DNA of 64,000 nt from Trogon surrucura (GCA_020746105.1 CM036617.1:162882912-162946911); one strand, 5' to 3'; positions 48,201-58,861 are shown, counted from the stretch's first letter. Translations and numbers: made by a program. The notes: generated by a model not told the origin, from the sequence alone.

Positions 48201-51200
48201 GGGTGCTTTAACCAAGGGCTGAATGTTTGTGGATTAGCATGTATGTTGCTGAAACTGCCTCTTCACTGTGTGAGCTCAGTTTAGGGTGAACAGAAATACC
48301 AGCCTCTTAGAAGAGAACCAGAGAAATCTAGGACCTGATGGTCTACAGAAGGCATTATTTCTACCTTACTTATCTCTTTTCTTAAATTACATCCAGCCTC
48401 CTATTTTTACCCACTGTAAAGATGGAATCCTGGCATAAAACCAAGCAGTGTTTGATGGGCTTTGTTCATGCCATTGAGGGCGAGCTCCAGCTGCAGTGCA
48501 CTGGCCATAGCCACACTGCACAGTAGCTGTCACTAGCCCATGTATCTCACCTGCCCGTGCTGCTATTTGACTGCACCACCTCATTTCAGAAAAGACCCAC
48601 GTTGCACATTTTGGCACTCCCGTGACAAGACACTACCCACCCGTACTGCACCTACATTTGGTGCTTCTGATAATACCGTATTTGCTTTGTGGACCAGGTA
48701 GACTCTCCTGTGTGGCTTTGACCTGGGCAAAAGCAGACATCACTGGCTCAGTGCACCAGACTAAGTGGCTGGATAATTCATCTGCATAAAAATAAAAGAG
48801 TGCTATCAGAAAGAGGGGATGTCACACCAAACCACTGAAATTAGATGATATACAGCCTCATTTCCCATTCCCACCAGTGGAATTTACTCTGCACAGCTAA
48901 CCTGCAAAAATATACTTCTGTAAATTTCCTGAATGTTACCACTTTTATTAATAAGCTAAACTACGACACCATTTCCAGACATTCACCCAGGCTTGTCAGC
49001 ACAGAATATCCTGGCTCAAACCTAATGATTCTGCGATGAGGTGGAAAAATGCAAGGTGAATCTGAAGGAGGAATCGTTTTGGGGGACTAATCCCCTTTGT
49101 TTGTATATTTCTTAGATTCAAATTCCACATGTGCATAATTCACAACAGTACAAGAAGGAAGCCAGAGAAAGGTAGAAATAAATAATTTACAGTAATAAAC
49201 AACAGTCACTGCACATCTTAAATAACCTTCCTCATGCACACAATCATTGAACAGTTTTATTCAAAACCAATTCAAGGCCTAGCACATATTCTTATTTATC
49301 GCTCTGAGGGCTTTCCCCACTCTCCCAGGCGGTAACAAAAGTCTACTTGGTGGGGAGCTGCTGTTTACATCCAGCGTCTGCTAGGCATCGTCCTCTAAAT
49401 CCATGATTACACAAAACAGTCTCCACATTCTGGAATCCTGAATTTTGTCTTTATCCTAAACACACACATACAACTGTTTACACTGGAGAAATCCTTTAGC
49501 AGATAGTAACCACAGGTGACACCAAGTTTTAGTATGGATGGGCAGGGGAGAAGGTATAGAGTCTAAATGCATGCTGTTTTCTCCTGTAGTTTCTGACTGT
49601 TATATAAGTGTTTGAGGTGTACTGGAATGGAAATATGCAATGCTGTTCTTCAGTATGTCTTGGGTGAGAAGAGCTAGAGTGCCATTAGGGCTGGTAGCAG
49701 AGCACCGTCTTGGCTGTAGACTTCTCTCCCGCTGAATTTCCTAGTGCTCTTTGATAGAATCACTGCTACAGATACAATGTGCAATTTTCATCTGCAGGTT
49801 TTCCTCTGTCATTTTGTTTTGTTGGGTTTTTTTCCTTTGCTTTCCTTCCCTTGCTCTCCTTAATGAAAAAAGACACATTTGTTTTAGTCTAAAATTAGTA
49901 TCCTGTCTGTGTGTTTCCTTCTTCTCTCCTTGCTTAAAATCTGCATTCTGAAATTAGGACTGTCATGATCTAATTAAGACAGACATAAGAGAGAGAGAAT
50001 GCTGCAGAGGAAGGCTAGAGTAGGAGTAACAGGAGGAGAATTGTGATTTTTTTTTAATTCCTGCTCAGGCATAATCTTAAAGACATGAAGCAACACACAT
50101 GCCTACCCAAACAAGTTGTTAGCAAACTAATCGTGCATTGCAAGACAGTAGGGCCACACTGTGCTCATTATACACTATTTAAAGACGGTTTTAGTGCAGT
50201 CAGAAGGCAAATCAAACATGCCTAGACATAAGGTTGAATGGAGAAGATTGCTTCTTTCTTTTTAAGAGGCATAAGAGAAGCCATTTGCTTTATCATCAGT
50301 CTGTCTTCATGAAAGACCAGAATACTGAGCCTGAATTGCCTACCTACTCAACTCAAAGGGCCATTTGAAGAAGACACTCCTTTTCTCAGTTCTCTAGAAG
50401 AGAATGGGAAAAAGGACTTTCTCAAGCAATCCATCCTTGTGCCTAGATAAAGTGGCAGGCAGCAAATAACTAAAGGCTGGTAATGGATACTTGCAACAAA
50501 AAAACACCAAGTTTAAGGTGAAGAGGAGCAGGAGATAGTTTGAATAGTATATCCAGGGAGAACTTCCATCATTATTAAACATAGGCTCAACATGCATGAG
50601 GAGTGGAGGGCTGGATTGGCTGTGTATATGGCTTCATTACTTGTATGCATATTTATGATAAAAGGCTGAAAGACAGGTCTTTCATCTCAGAAAATACTTC
50701 TATTCTAATACTAACAACCTACATATATGAAAGACTCAAACAGATTTGACTATGAACAGTGGACTTCATGTCCAGCCCTTGTGATGTAGCTATTATGCTT
50801 ATTTCAGCAGGACAAAATTAATGCTGTAGATTTGCATGACCTTGTACTAAAACTAGTTCAGCCATAAGAAGTTTTAAAATTCCTTTGAAAAAAAAATTAA
50901 TTTATCATAGCTGTATTGCAAGCATTTGATAAGTGAGATACAGCCTTTGCCATTGCAGGTAGCATTGTGATCCTACACAAGGATGTTCGTAGTCAAAGTG
51001 TTCAGCTTTATTCCATTAAATTCAGTCATTAAAGAACTAGAAATTTCACTGCAAAATGTGGCTCCCTTAGATATCTTTTATATATTCTTTGCTGTATGTG
51101 TGCTGCTTTTGTAGTATACTCAGTGGAGACTACAAAGATCCCAATGAATCCTCCTGTAAACGGCTGGTTTAGACATTCTAGGGTATGAAAAATTTTTTAT

Positions 51201-51346
51201 ATCCTTTTTTTTCAAGTCAGACTGTCTTCTCTTTACATGAACACTCCAACAACATTGGAATACATAGGACGTCTTTTGCGTAAGTTGCTCCATGCAAACA
51301 TCTGTGCTTAGAAAGGCCTTTGCATTCCATTTTTTTTCATATATCA
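45245..51346. other. Unique non-coding DNA
   Basis: No gene or clear transposon was recognised. Reading frames are 94 codons or less. Contains the pyrimidine tract at 47542-47589 and other T/C-rich stretches near 49825-49860. Confidence 0.5.
47542..47589. repeat. 48-nt pure polypyrimidine tract
   Basis: An uninterrupted run of C and T (CCCTT/CCTTC-like units) on the plus strand, polypurine on the minus strand. The partial mirror symmetry could allow triplex (H-DNA) formation. No gene context. Confidence 0.85.
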
Positions 51347-51566
51347 TGGACAAAACACGTGCCGCAGCTAGACATCTTACACTCTGGTTTTCCAGTCTGT
51401 ATGTGCCTTGCTAGTGAGGCCAGGACCAAGACTCATCTAGACACTAAGTCAAGGACTTTTCAGCTTCTCACATTGCCCTTGCTGCAGAGGCTGGGGGTGC
51501 ATAAGAAGCTGAGAGGGAACACAGCAAGGACAGCTGACCCAAATGAGCCAAAGCAGGAATCCAGGG

Positions 51567-51672
51567 TATGTTCCTGTGTGACCTACACTAGGTGATTCTG
51601 CTTTGGCAGGGGGGTTGGATTAGATGATCTTTTGAGGTCCCTTCCAACCCCTGACATTCTGTGGTTCTGTGT
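51567..51672 (+). mobile_element. CR1 LINE 3' end inside the LTR
   Basis: It reads 'ATGTTCCTGTGTGACCTACACTAGG...GGGGTTGGATTAGATGATC' and 'TGAGGTCCCTTCCAACCCC', ending with the tail ATTCTGTGGTTCTGTG. It is the same subtype and nearly the same 5' breakpoint as the copy at 29140-29263. It is flanked by LTR sequence on both sides. The short repeat AATCC on each side (51559-51563 region and 51673-51678 region) may be a target duplication. Confidence 0.85.
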
Positions 51673-51682
51673 AATCCTGTGG

Positions 51683-51690
51683 TGACGTCA
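51683..51690 (+). promoter_or_regulatory. Perfect CRE (TGACGTCA) in the LTR promoter
   Basis: The 8-bp palindrome TGACGTCA is the consensus site for CREB/ATF bZIP factors. It lies 8 bp upstream of the TATA box of the LTR. Spacing and intactness suggest that it formed part of the retroviral core promoter. Present activity is unknown. Confidence 0.7.
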
Positions 51691-51697
51691 TGCCCAG

Positions 51698-51705
51698 TAT
51701 ATAAA
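51698..51705 (+). promoter_or_regulatory. TATA box of the LTR (TATATAAA)
   Basis: TATATAAA closely follows the CRE and precedes the presumed transcription start of the LTR R region. The polyadenylation signal expected downstream is degenerate (TGTAAAG around 51845 instead of ATTAAA/AATAAA). Confidence 0.7.
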
Positions 51706-51776
51706 ATGGAGAGAGTTGGCCAGGCAGCACCCCAGCTTGGGCATCAGTCAGTGGATGGCAAGAAACTGTATTGTGC

Positions 51777-51808
51777 ATCTTTTGTTCTGTACATCTTTTG
51801 TTTTGTAC
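51777..51808 (+). repeat. Two 16-bp tandem units within the LTR
   Basis: CATCTTTTGTTCTGTA is followed by CATCTTTTGTTTTGTA. One substitution separates them, indicating a local duplication in the R/U5 part of the LTR. Confidence 0.8.
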
Positions 51809-51984
51809 ATTCTATTATTATTTTTTCCCTTCCTTTTCTGTTCTGTAAAGCTGTCTTTATCTCAACCCACAGGTTTTGCTCCGTTTTATTTTCTATTTCT
51901 CTTCCCCATCCCACCGGGGGAGGGCAGAGTGAGCAAGCAACTGTGTGGTGCTTAATTGCCGACAGGTTAAATCACGACACCATA

Positions 51985-52436
51985 TAAAGATACATCATGC
52001 AGATCACTGACTGATTTCTTGTGTATGCTGCAGGGGCAAGAAGAAAGGGTAACACCAGGTGCTTGGTATCCTTTGTTGTGTATGAGCATCTACTTTCAGA
52101 CCTGCTTTGTAGGAATGACTCCATTCTGTTTACACAGAGAAGGCCTTTTGCATAGGAGGAAGAAAGCTGTTCTTGCTTTGATAGCTACCCAGGAGGGACT
52201 AGTGCACTAGTGAGGAAGAGCCAAGGGAGAAACCCAAGAGCCTGTACTTGCTCAGTCTGTGCTATACGTGTCTCCCTGAGGAAGATATGAGTGTGCTCAA
52301 TTGTCTCATCTGAGGTACAGCCATCCACCATGTTTCCTGTCCTGTAAACAAAGGGGCGAGATACTTGTCCAGGCCTGAAAAATACTGAAAGAAAGCACAG
52401 ATGCCTAGGTCAGACATTTAACATATAGAACAGAGC
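51985..52436. other. Unique non-coding DNA
   Basis: No gene or repeat was recognised between the LTR and the CR1 stubs. Confidence 0.5.
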
Positions 52437-52475
52437 AGAATAGAATAGTTCCAGTTGGAAGGGACTTAAAATGAT
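52437..52475 (-). mobile_element. CR1 3'-end stub
   Basis: The plus strand reads AGAATAGAATAGTTCC, AGTTGGAAGGGACTTAAAATG, the last ~40 bp of a CR1 in inverted orientation. It is immediately followed by the tail of a second CR1, suggesting that one inserted next to or into the other. Confidence 0.8.
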
Positions 52476-52552
52476 CATAGAATCATAGAATCGTGTCAGC
52501 TGGAAGAGACCTAGAAGATCATAGAGTCTAGCCTTTGTCCCTGCCCTAAGGT
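52476..52552 (-). mobile_element. CR1 3'-end stub
   Basis: ATCATAGAATCATAGAATCG, then 'CAGCTGGAAGAGACCTAGAAGATC' and 'AGAGTCTAGCC', is an inverted CR1 terminus with two to three tail units. It is about 75 bp long and of a different subtype from its neighbour. Confidence 0.85.
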
Positions 52553-52828
52553 ACTGTGTGTGCAGCTTCCAGTTTCACCTGGTGTTCCGTAGAGCTGGGA
52601 AGTGCTTACGGCTTCACAGACTGGGGTGCAAGTGGAAGTAGTCTGTACACAGACTTGCAACCACTGAATTGCATTCAGTGAATTGAACTTCAGTGAACTG
52701 CTCCACTGAATTGTGTTCTGCAGTCTCTGTCAGTGCTGCCAAGCATTCATCAGAGTACCATTAAACTATTTAAATTACTTATATATTTCCTTAAATAACA
52801 AAGAGAAACACTGCAGCACTTTGTGTAT

Positions 52829-52908
52829 TCATAGAATCACAGAATCACAGAATCACAGAATCAGAGAATCACAGAATCACAGAATCATAGAATCATAGAA
52901 TCATAGAA
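52829..52908. repeat. Ten-unit expansion of the 8-bp CR1/SINE tail
   Basis: Exactly ten consecutive 8-mers of TCAYAGAA type: one TCATAGAA, three TCACAGAA, one TCAGAGAA, two TCACAGAA, three TCATAGAA. Other CR1 tails in this window have one to three units. The array forms the 3' tail of the SINE copy. Confidence 0.95.
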
Positions 52909-53005
52909 TGGCCCAGGCTGGAAGGGACCTTAGAGATCATTTTAATCCAACCTCCCTGTCATGGGCAGGGACGCCTCTCGACTAGGTCAGGAAACACATG
53001 AGGAT
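52829..53005 (-). mobile_element. CR1-tailed SINE, 5'-truncated copy
   Basis: After the expanded tail repeat, the plus strand reads 'GGCCCAGGCTGGAAGGGACC', 'CCTCCCTGTCATGGGCAGGG' and then 'AGGTCAGGAAACACATGAGGATCGAAC'. The 'CA-CACATGA' extension matches the SINE at 55028 (AACACATGAAGACC) and differs from the LINE at 41258 (TACTCAAGGCTCTG). It is therefore a SINE copy, not a LINE, truncated in the T-arm of the tRNA-like head with a small deletion. Confidence 0.7.
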
Positions 53006-53817
53006 CGAACTGTTCCCTAATAGCAGGAGGCAAAACTGTTTCATGGCAGCCTTCAGAAACAGAGGAAGCTTCTTTATAACTAATCAGGGCACTGCTTCCT
53101 CACCTGATTCCCAGCCCTCAGCACAAACCTGAATGTGGACCAAGTCAATGCTTTTCCAGCACAAAGCCTCTCATGATTGACGGTGGATATCTTACTTGTC
53201 AGTACAAATATTCAGAAAGACCACATGATTGATGTCCACGGCATAAAAAGATACAGTACATTTGTTTTGTCCATTACGTCGTTATCTTTCAGAAGTTCCC
53301 ATTAGATTAACAATTTCAGTCAGGAAATAGGATATGTCCTGTTCTCTCCCTGTCCTTTCCTCCCAGATGAGTTTTTAATATAACAATCTAACTAAATTCC
53401 ACTAAAAAAGAAAAAAAGAAGAAGAAAAAAATAGACATAAACTTTTCTGTTTCTCTTCAGCTTTAGCTTTAGCGTAAAGGAGTCAGGCTGCCTTTCAGTC
53501 CTCTCCATGCTCACAGAGATCCATATGGCTTTCTCCACAGAACGGGTTATAGGAAACTGTGCAGTGTAAGTACATTTGGAAGGACCTTGTCATTGTGGTT
53601 GTCAGCAGTGATGGGTGTATTTGGAGAGCTTGATCTGAGGTGACTTCAGAGGGTAGCTTCCTAAAGTTAAGACCCTACTATGCTATGAAAGTCGAGATAA
53701 TGTGAACACTAATCATATTGGAAATGTCAGCCAGTGTCTATACATGCATGAATTTAGAGAAGAGTCACTTATTTCTGGGCTAGCACTCATCAAATTTTTA
53801 AGCCAGGCAGTTCTCTA
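53006..53817. other. Unique non-coding DNA
   Basis: No gene was recognised. A purine-rich (A/G) low-complexity run lies at 53404-53431. Confidence 0.5.
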
Positions 53818-54033
53818 ACAAAATTAGGAGAATATTCTTCATCAAAGGGTTGTTAAGTACTGGAACAGACTGCCCAGGGAAGTGGTTGAGTCACTATCCC
53901 TGAAAGTATTTAAAAGATGTGTAGATGGGATGCTTAGTGACATGGTTTCGTGGTGGACCTGGCATTACTAGGTTAATGGTTGGACTTGATGATCATAAAG
54001 GCCTTTTTCATCCTAAATGATTCTATGATTCTA
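53818..54033 (+). mobile_element. CR1 LINE 3' end
   Basis: The sequence runs 'GTACTGGAACAGACTGCCCAGGG', 'GTGGTTGAGTCACTATCCCTG', 'TTAGTGACATGGTTTCGTGG' and ends 'CTAAATGATTCTATGATTCTA'. The same subtype occurs at 34590-35213. The last ~15-20 codons of ORF2 and the 3' UTR are present. Confidence 0.92.
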
Positions 54034-55027
54034 AAGATTGAGTACTCCTAGAAGTTCCAGCCAGCATTAGATCTCAACATTATACAAATATGTGGGAAGA
54101 CTATTTTCCCTCACAGGACTTGGCCCGTCATCACCATGATCCCTGCCACAAAAACCTCATCTGTGTCATTTGCAACAGACTCCTAGGGTCTGTCTGTGGT
54201 GCCAAACCAGCTATAGATCTAATTTTTAGTGATGATCTCTGAGACTACCAAGACCTAGACAAAACTGTACTGGCAACTCACCCTGAACATGCACATCTCC
54301 AGTTCTCTACCCTCAATCCAAACAGCAGGCTCAAGCCCAGTAGGCAATGTTCCCAGTATCACATATCTTCATGCCAGTCCCATGATACTTTAAGCAAAGC
54401 CCAGTTTCTTTTTGCATCCCTCATTCTTCTCTCTTTGCAGAGGGTGCTACCTGAACACCTCCAGCTAAACTTCTTCAACTTTGTAGAAAGAAGTAAATCT
54501 GGTCAAACCTCTGCTCAGTACTAGCACAAGCTTCCGCCATTCTTGAAACACTCATCCTGCACCTATTCAGTCTGGAAGGGTGGCTTCTAGGGTCACCTAT
54601 AGACAACATCTTCAGGGTACACTGCATGCAACATGATTTGAGCCACCTTTGGGATCTACAAGAGATGGAAGAGGGGCTTGAGTAATTTCATCTAGCATGG
54701 TATATCTGCTCCAGCAATTTGATGGTGAACCACTCTTCAGCAGCACGAGTTTAAACAGTTTGCACTGAAACATGGTCTTTTCATGTGACTGCGACTCTTG
54801 CTTTTTCCAAAACGATAAGGTGATGTAAAAATGCATCAAAATAGCAGCCCATTGAAAAGGTTGAATATCAGTTGATCTGCATTTAAATTTCAGATTATAA
54901 AAGTGCACTTGATACTGTGACTTGGTTGTCATGTTGTAATATATGGTTTCTAAAAATCCAGACATCTATCAACCACCTCAGAGTCATTAGGTATACTGCA
55001 CACACTTTTCATGAGAGACAGGTTAAA
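54034..55027. other. Unique non-coding DNA
   Basis: No gene was recognised. A 117-codon minus-strand frame (54612-54965) shows no known domain. Confidence 0.5.
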
Positions 55028-55207
55028 TAGAATCATAGAACAGCCTAGGCTGGAAGGGACCTTAGAGATCATTTAATCCAACCTCCCTGTCATGGGCAGG
55101 GATGCCTCTAAACTAGATCAGGCAACACATGAAGACCAAATGGGAATTGAACCCGTGACCTTTTGTCTTTCAGCACCACACTCAACCGAGTGAGCTATGA
55201 GATCCTT
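55028..55207 (-). mobile_element. tRNA-Ile-headed SINE with CR1 3' tail (TguSINE1-like)
   Basis: On the minus strand the ~178-bp element starts with a tRNA-like head (55205 down to about 55141), followed by a short linker and a CR1-derived 3' part ending in TTCTATGATTCTATT. The tail half is nearly identical to the last ~88 bp of the CR1 at 41258. The head carries an A box (TAGCTCACTCGG, 55186-55197) and a perfect B box (GGTTCAATTCC, 55143-55153). Head sequence such as GTGGTGCT and AAGGTCACGGGTTC matches tRNA-Ile best. SINEs of this plan are transcribed by RNA polymerase III and copied by the partner LINE's enzyme. No clear target duplication was seen. The name is by resemblance to zebra-finch TguSINE1 and unverified. 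Confidence 0.85.
55141..55205 (-). other. tRNA-Ile-derived SINE head (pol III promoter)
   Basis: The D-arm, anticodon-arm and T-arm regions can be traced, and both internal promoter boxes are conserved. The acceptor stem does not pair (GGATCTC at the 5' side against TTTGGTC at the 3' side). The anticodon loop reads CTGAAAG instead of the CTAATAA of tRNA-Ile(AAT). It is thus a SINE promoter, not a working tRNA gene. Confidence 0.8.
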
Positions 55208-58200
55208 GGCATAAATGTTTCTTGAAAGTATTGTGCATATCCACTATGGAAACATCTTTCTTGAATTTTTGTGAGGGTGGGAGGTACCTCCGTAGTCACA
55301 GAAGATTGTCGCTCTATCTCAGACAGGCTCATATATGTGAACAAAAAAACATGATCCTTCTCTTGCTGGAAAGGAGGAAGGTATGAAGTGCTTAGTTTGG
55401 GGCAAAAGTGACCTGGACACTGGGCAGCTACAGCAAGTGTAGTGGCTTACACAACCAGAGATAGTGGCAGCTGTTATGTAAATATCTCAGGGGATGCTCC
55501 CAGGTGTCACTGACCATAAATGGCACCATGAAGACACCTGAGCTTCTGTGGTAAGTGTGATTAATTGATTACTAATAGGTTCTTCTATATTACTTTGCTG
55601 TTTAATTGACAGATAAGTTTCATTCGAAGAGGATCATTCAAACAACTATTCCTTTTCAACAGATGATGGAACAAGATACTTGGATCTTGTATTTCAAGCA
55701 GTTTGATGTTGAATGCATCAGACTTCGGTTGGTTTCTTCAGCTTTGGGTGATGACTGAGCAATGTGTTCCCAGAGGGCACAGGGAAACTCAGACAGCAGT
55801 AACTGAAAGGGGAAAGAGCTGAAACACATGTGCATATTCTTTGTGTTGCCATTTCAAATGCTTCTGTCTTCATAGGAAAGGGTAGGCTCTGCAGAGTCCT
55901 CCATGCTGAGCTGCTAAATGAATTTTTCCTTGTGAAACCTGGGGGGAGAATGAGGCTGCCACTGATTCTCATCCTCAGCTATTGGAGTGTAATTGTGCCC
56001 AGGGCCAGGCAGCTGCTGCTCCTGCACCTAAATGGAAAGGAAGCAGTGCTTGTATTTTTAAGGAGGATTTTGACTGAAGCAAAATAAAGCAGTTGCAAAA
56101 CATACAACAGAGGTAAATTAGAAAGCTTTATATTCTCTTCTTTACATTAGAAGGACAAGGAAAAGCTCAGAGACAGATACCCAGTCACAGCTCAGTCTTG
56201 CTGGGAAAAGATTTAATGGGGCAAGAGAAGATGGGATCAGCTGGAGACAGGAGTGTTAAAAGAATAAAGTGAGGATACCAGGAACTAATTACCTGTTGGG
56301 AGACAGGGAGGTCCATGTGCCATTTCTTCTGACTTTTAGTCATTCATGGAGTCTGCTGGCCCTTTCTTCTGCTCTGAGGTTTGACAAAGTAGGGTCATCA
56401 GGATACCGCATTTGTCCTTACTGGCAAGGTTAGCAGTCTCCATGAGCAAGTATCCATCCCTAAAAGTGGCACACATCTCGTCAATACTTTGTTTACGCTA
56501 CTCATAAAAAAGATGTCAGCTTCTGTGCTGTGTCACCTTGTGTCATGAGCCCATGCTATAAAGACACTATAAAGCCCTCTGTGAATGTGTTAGCTGTGCC
56601 TTATCCAATGTTTTCCTCATCCTATGGCTCATCTGTGACTCCCGGTTCATCTGCCTCTCACACAGCACTGAGGCTCTGCCCCTTCCTGCTCTCTTCAATT
56701 CTCTACTAACACAAACAGTGAAGTGTGACCCTGAGGCCACGAGAAACAGCTTTACAACACTGGCCCTAAACCAGGAGCGTCCTGATCTACTACAGCCTGT
56801 GACAAAATGCCATGGAGATCTTCACGATATGGGATTGTAAGCAGATAATCAGACAGCAGTTTAAACTCGCATCACCTCCCAGCATGATTGAAGCTGACAA
56901 GACCATGACCCAGGAAATGGCCCTGTATTATTGATGGCACAAAAATGGTCAACACGAGTACACTTCTTGCAAGTATCCACAAGGCCTGTGTCCAGTGCAA
57001 TCCTTCGTTTTTGTGGGTAGCTTCAGTTCCCACAGAGGGGCAGGGGAGCTGTTTGCTAGATAGCTGGTGCCACTTCTTGCTGTGGGCTGCCGGTGGCAGA
57101 AATTCTCAGCAGTGGTGTGAGTGCTGAAGAAGGCACGGAACAACAAGGATCCAAGTGGTCACTGGTGAGCCTTGGGGAGGTTGGCCAGGTACTGGCATGT
57201 CTGCCTTGCACACATGAAGAGATTTTGTGCAATGCTCTTAGAGCACTATTTCAGTTCCTCTCTTAGCAGCAGGGAAGAATGTAAGCAGCTGAAAGATGTT
57301 TCTTCATTTAAGAGAGTGCATAGGGAAATGTCTGCTACTGCTTGGTAAAAAGTAAACCAATAATCATTTAATGTCTCACGGTATAAACTTCTAAATACAC
57401 AATCTTTTCTTCTCTTATTTATCAATGTTGTTGAATGAGGAATCAAGCTTTCCATGTATGCCATTTAATAAAGTAAACAAAACGCAAACTCTTTACTAAA
57501 GAGCTTTAAATAAAATATGAATACCCTCTAGTAAAGTGGGCTGCCCTGATGATTACACAAACTGTCATATTGGCACATAGATTTCTTTCACGAACAGTAT
57601 GCAATTTACTTTTTCAAATCCAAGAAGCACAGGCTATTAAAAACCAACCAAATTCCCCTTTTCGAGGAGCTGAAGACAAGAGGATTTCTCATGTTTCCTT
57701 TTATTATATGTCATTCATACACTTGCCCTGAAATGGAAGCTGGAAGTCTGATCACCTCAGAAACCTCTAAGAAGTGAGAGTTTTCAGCCCCACAGACAAC
57801 ACGATCCTTCTCCATGCTCTGTGGTTTGTGCTTCTCCCTCTAAAGTGGTGCTTGTAGTGGATTGAGAAGAAGTGGTCCAATATCGGCTAAAGCTGTTGTA
57901 AGGCAGCTTAAGTTAAGGGTGGTAGTCAGGTGTGCATGGAATGGTCAACCTTATCGTGTTCAACACCAGCTTCTCCATTCTCCTTTTTAGCAGCAAAATG
58001 TTCGTGACCTATCTCCGTACAAGGTTTCCCCACCATTCTCCATTCTGCTTATTCCCAGCATACCACAACAATTTTCTACGGGAGTAGAATAACAATGAAA
58101 CTTGTTCTTGCAAGCTCTTGCACATCGTATGGCGACACTGTAGACCAGTCTGGTACTGTAAGAAATAGTGAGGTGGATTTGGGATACCTAAATTAAAAAT

Positions 58201-58861
58201 ACTTGTCCTAAATATTAATAGTGCTAGAAATTCCTATGTCTGTGGAAAAAAAAAATAAATGTGGAAGTCCTTCCGATAAACTTTGAATACAAGATTATTT
58301 CCCACTGGGAATTCTGCATTGATAAATAAATAAATATGGAAGTCTGTATCAGTTCTTCCCTTCATACTTTGATATCATGCATCTTCTAAGGGAGAGGCTA
58401 TCTTGTTTCTGTCCTGGCAAAAAAAAAAAATCTCCTCTCCCTTCACTCTTTCATTTCTGTGGCCTCTTGTTTGACCTCTGATTTTCAGGCACAAAGGCTA
58501 CAAATAGCAAAAGCTTGAAACACATTTAGAAAAAGACACTGTTATGCCCTGTGTGTAGGACCAAGGACTAGTGCTCCTCTGTAGCTTGTTTCTACACAGG
58601 CTCCTGGAGGGGCTGCTGGAGCCATATCCTCAATGCCACAGTTGTGGCTTCCTTCTGTGTTCTGGGCTTTGATAGCTCTAATGGGAATGTGGGGAGACCA
58701 CCAAGATCCCCTGCAGGGACTACGGTTACAGATGAAGTGACTTCAAAATTTAATGTTTCCTCCCAGCATGAACTTTTTCTTGGTGTATTTGTGACCTCTT
58801 TTGCCATACTAACATCCACATTCTGAATTCTTGACCTAAATAGGAAACTCCCATGTGAATC
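55208..58861. other. Unique non-coding DNA
   Basis: No gene or transposon was recognised. Frames are 85 codons or less. Short A-runs lie near 58242 and 58420. Confidence 0.5.

Larger units (their letters stand above)
51347..51979 (+). mobile_element. Solo LTR of an avian endogenous retrovirus, interrupted by a CR1 tail
   Basis: The 3' boundary is clear: a C/G-rich 'CCATCCCACCGGGGGAGGGC', then 'GAGTGAGCAAGC', 'AACTGTGTGGTGCTTAATTGCC' and the end AAATCACGACA at 51979. From memory these are hallmarks of a widespread bird LTR. The U5-like 'CTGTCTTTATCTCAACCCAC' is present. Upstream parts of the same LTR class are recognisable at 51420-51560 ('GACCAAGACTCATC', 'GGCTGGGGGTGCATAAGAAGC', 'GACAGCTGACCCAAA'). 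Between the U3 and the promoter lies a ~106-bp CR1 3' end. The 5' boundary (TGGACAAAAC) is an estimate. CATATA occurs at 51338-51343 and again at 51981-51986, but these copies do not sit exactly at TG...CA. No retroviral coding sequence flanks it. Confidence 0.75.

Noticed and set aside
52713-52898. Small protein with SQNHRI-type repeats
   Set aside because: The repetitive end is simply translation of the 8-bp tail array.
52829-52908. CRISPR-like or satellite array
   Set aside because: The 8-bp units have no spacers and are the known CR1/SINE 3' tail motif. The genome is a vertebrate.
55141-55205. Functional tRNA gene
   Set aside because: The acceptor stem does not pair and the anticodon loop is degenerate. 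The sequence continues directly into a CR1-type tail, so it is a SINE head.
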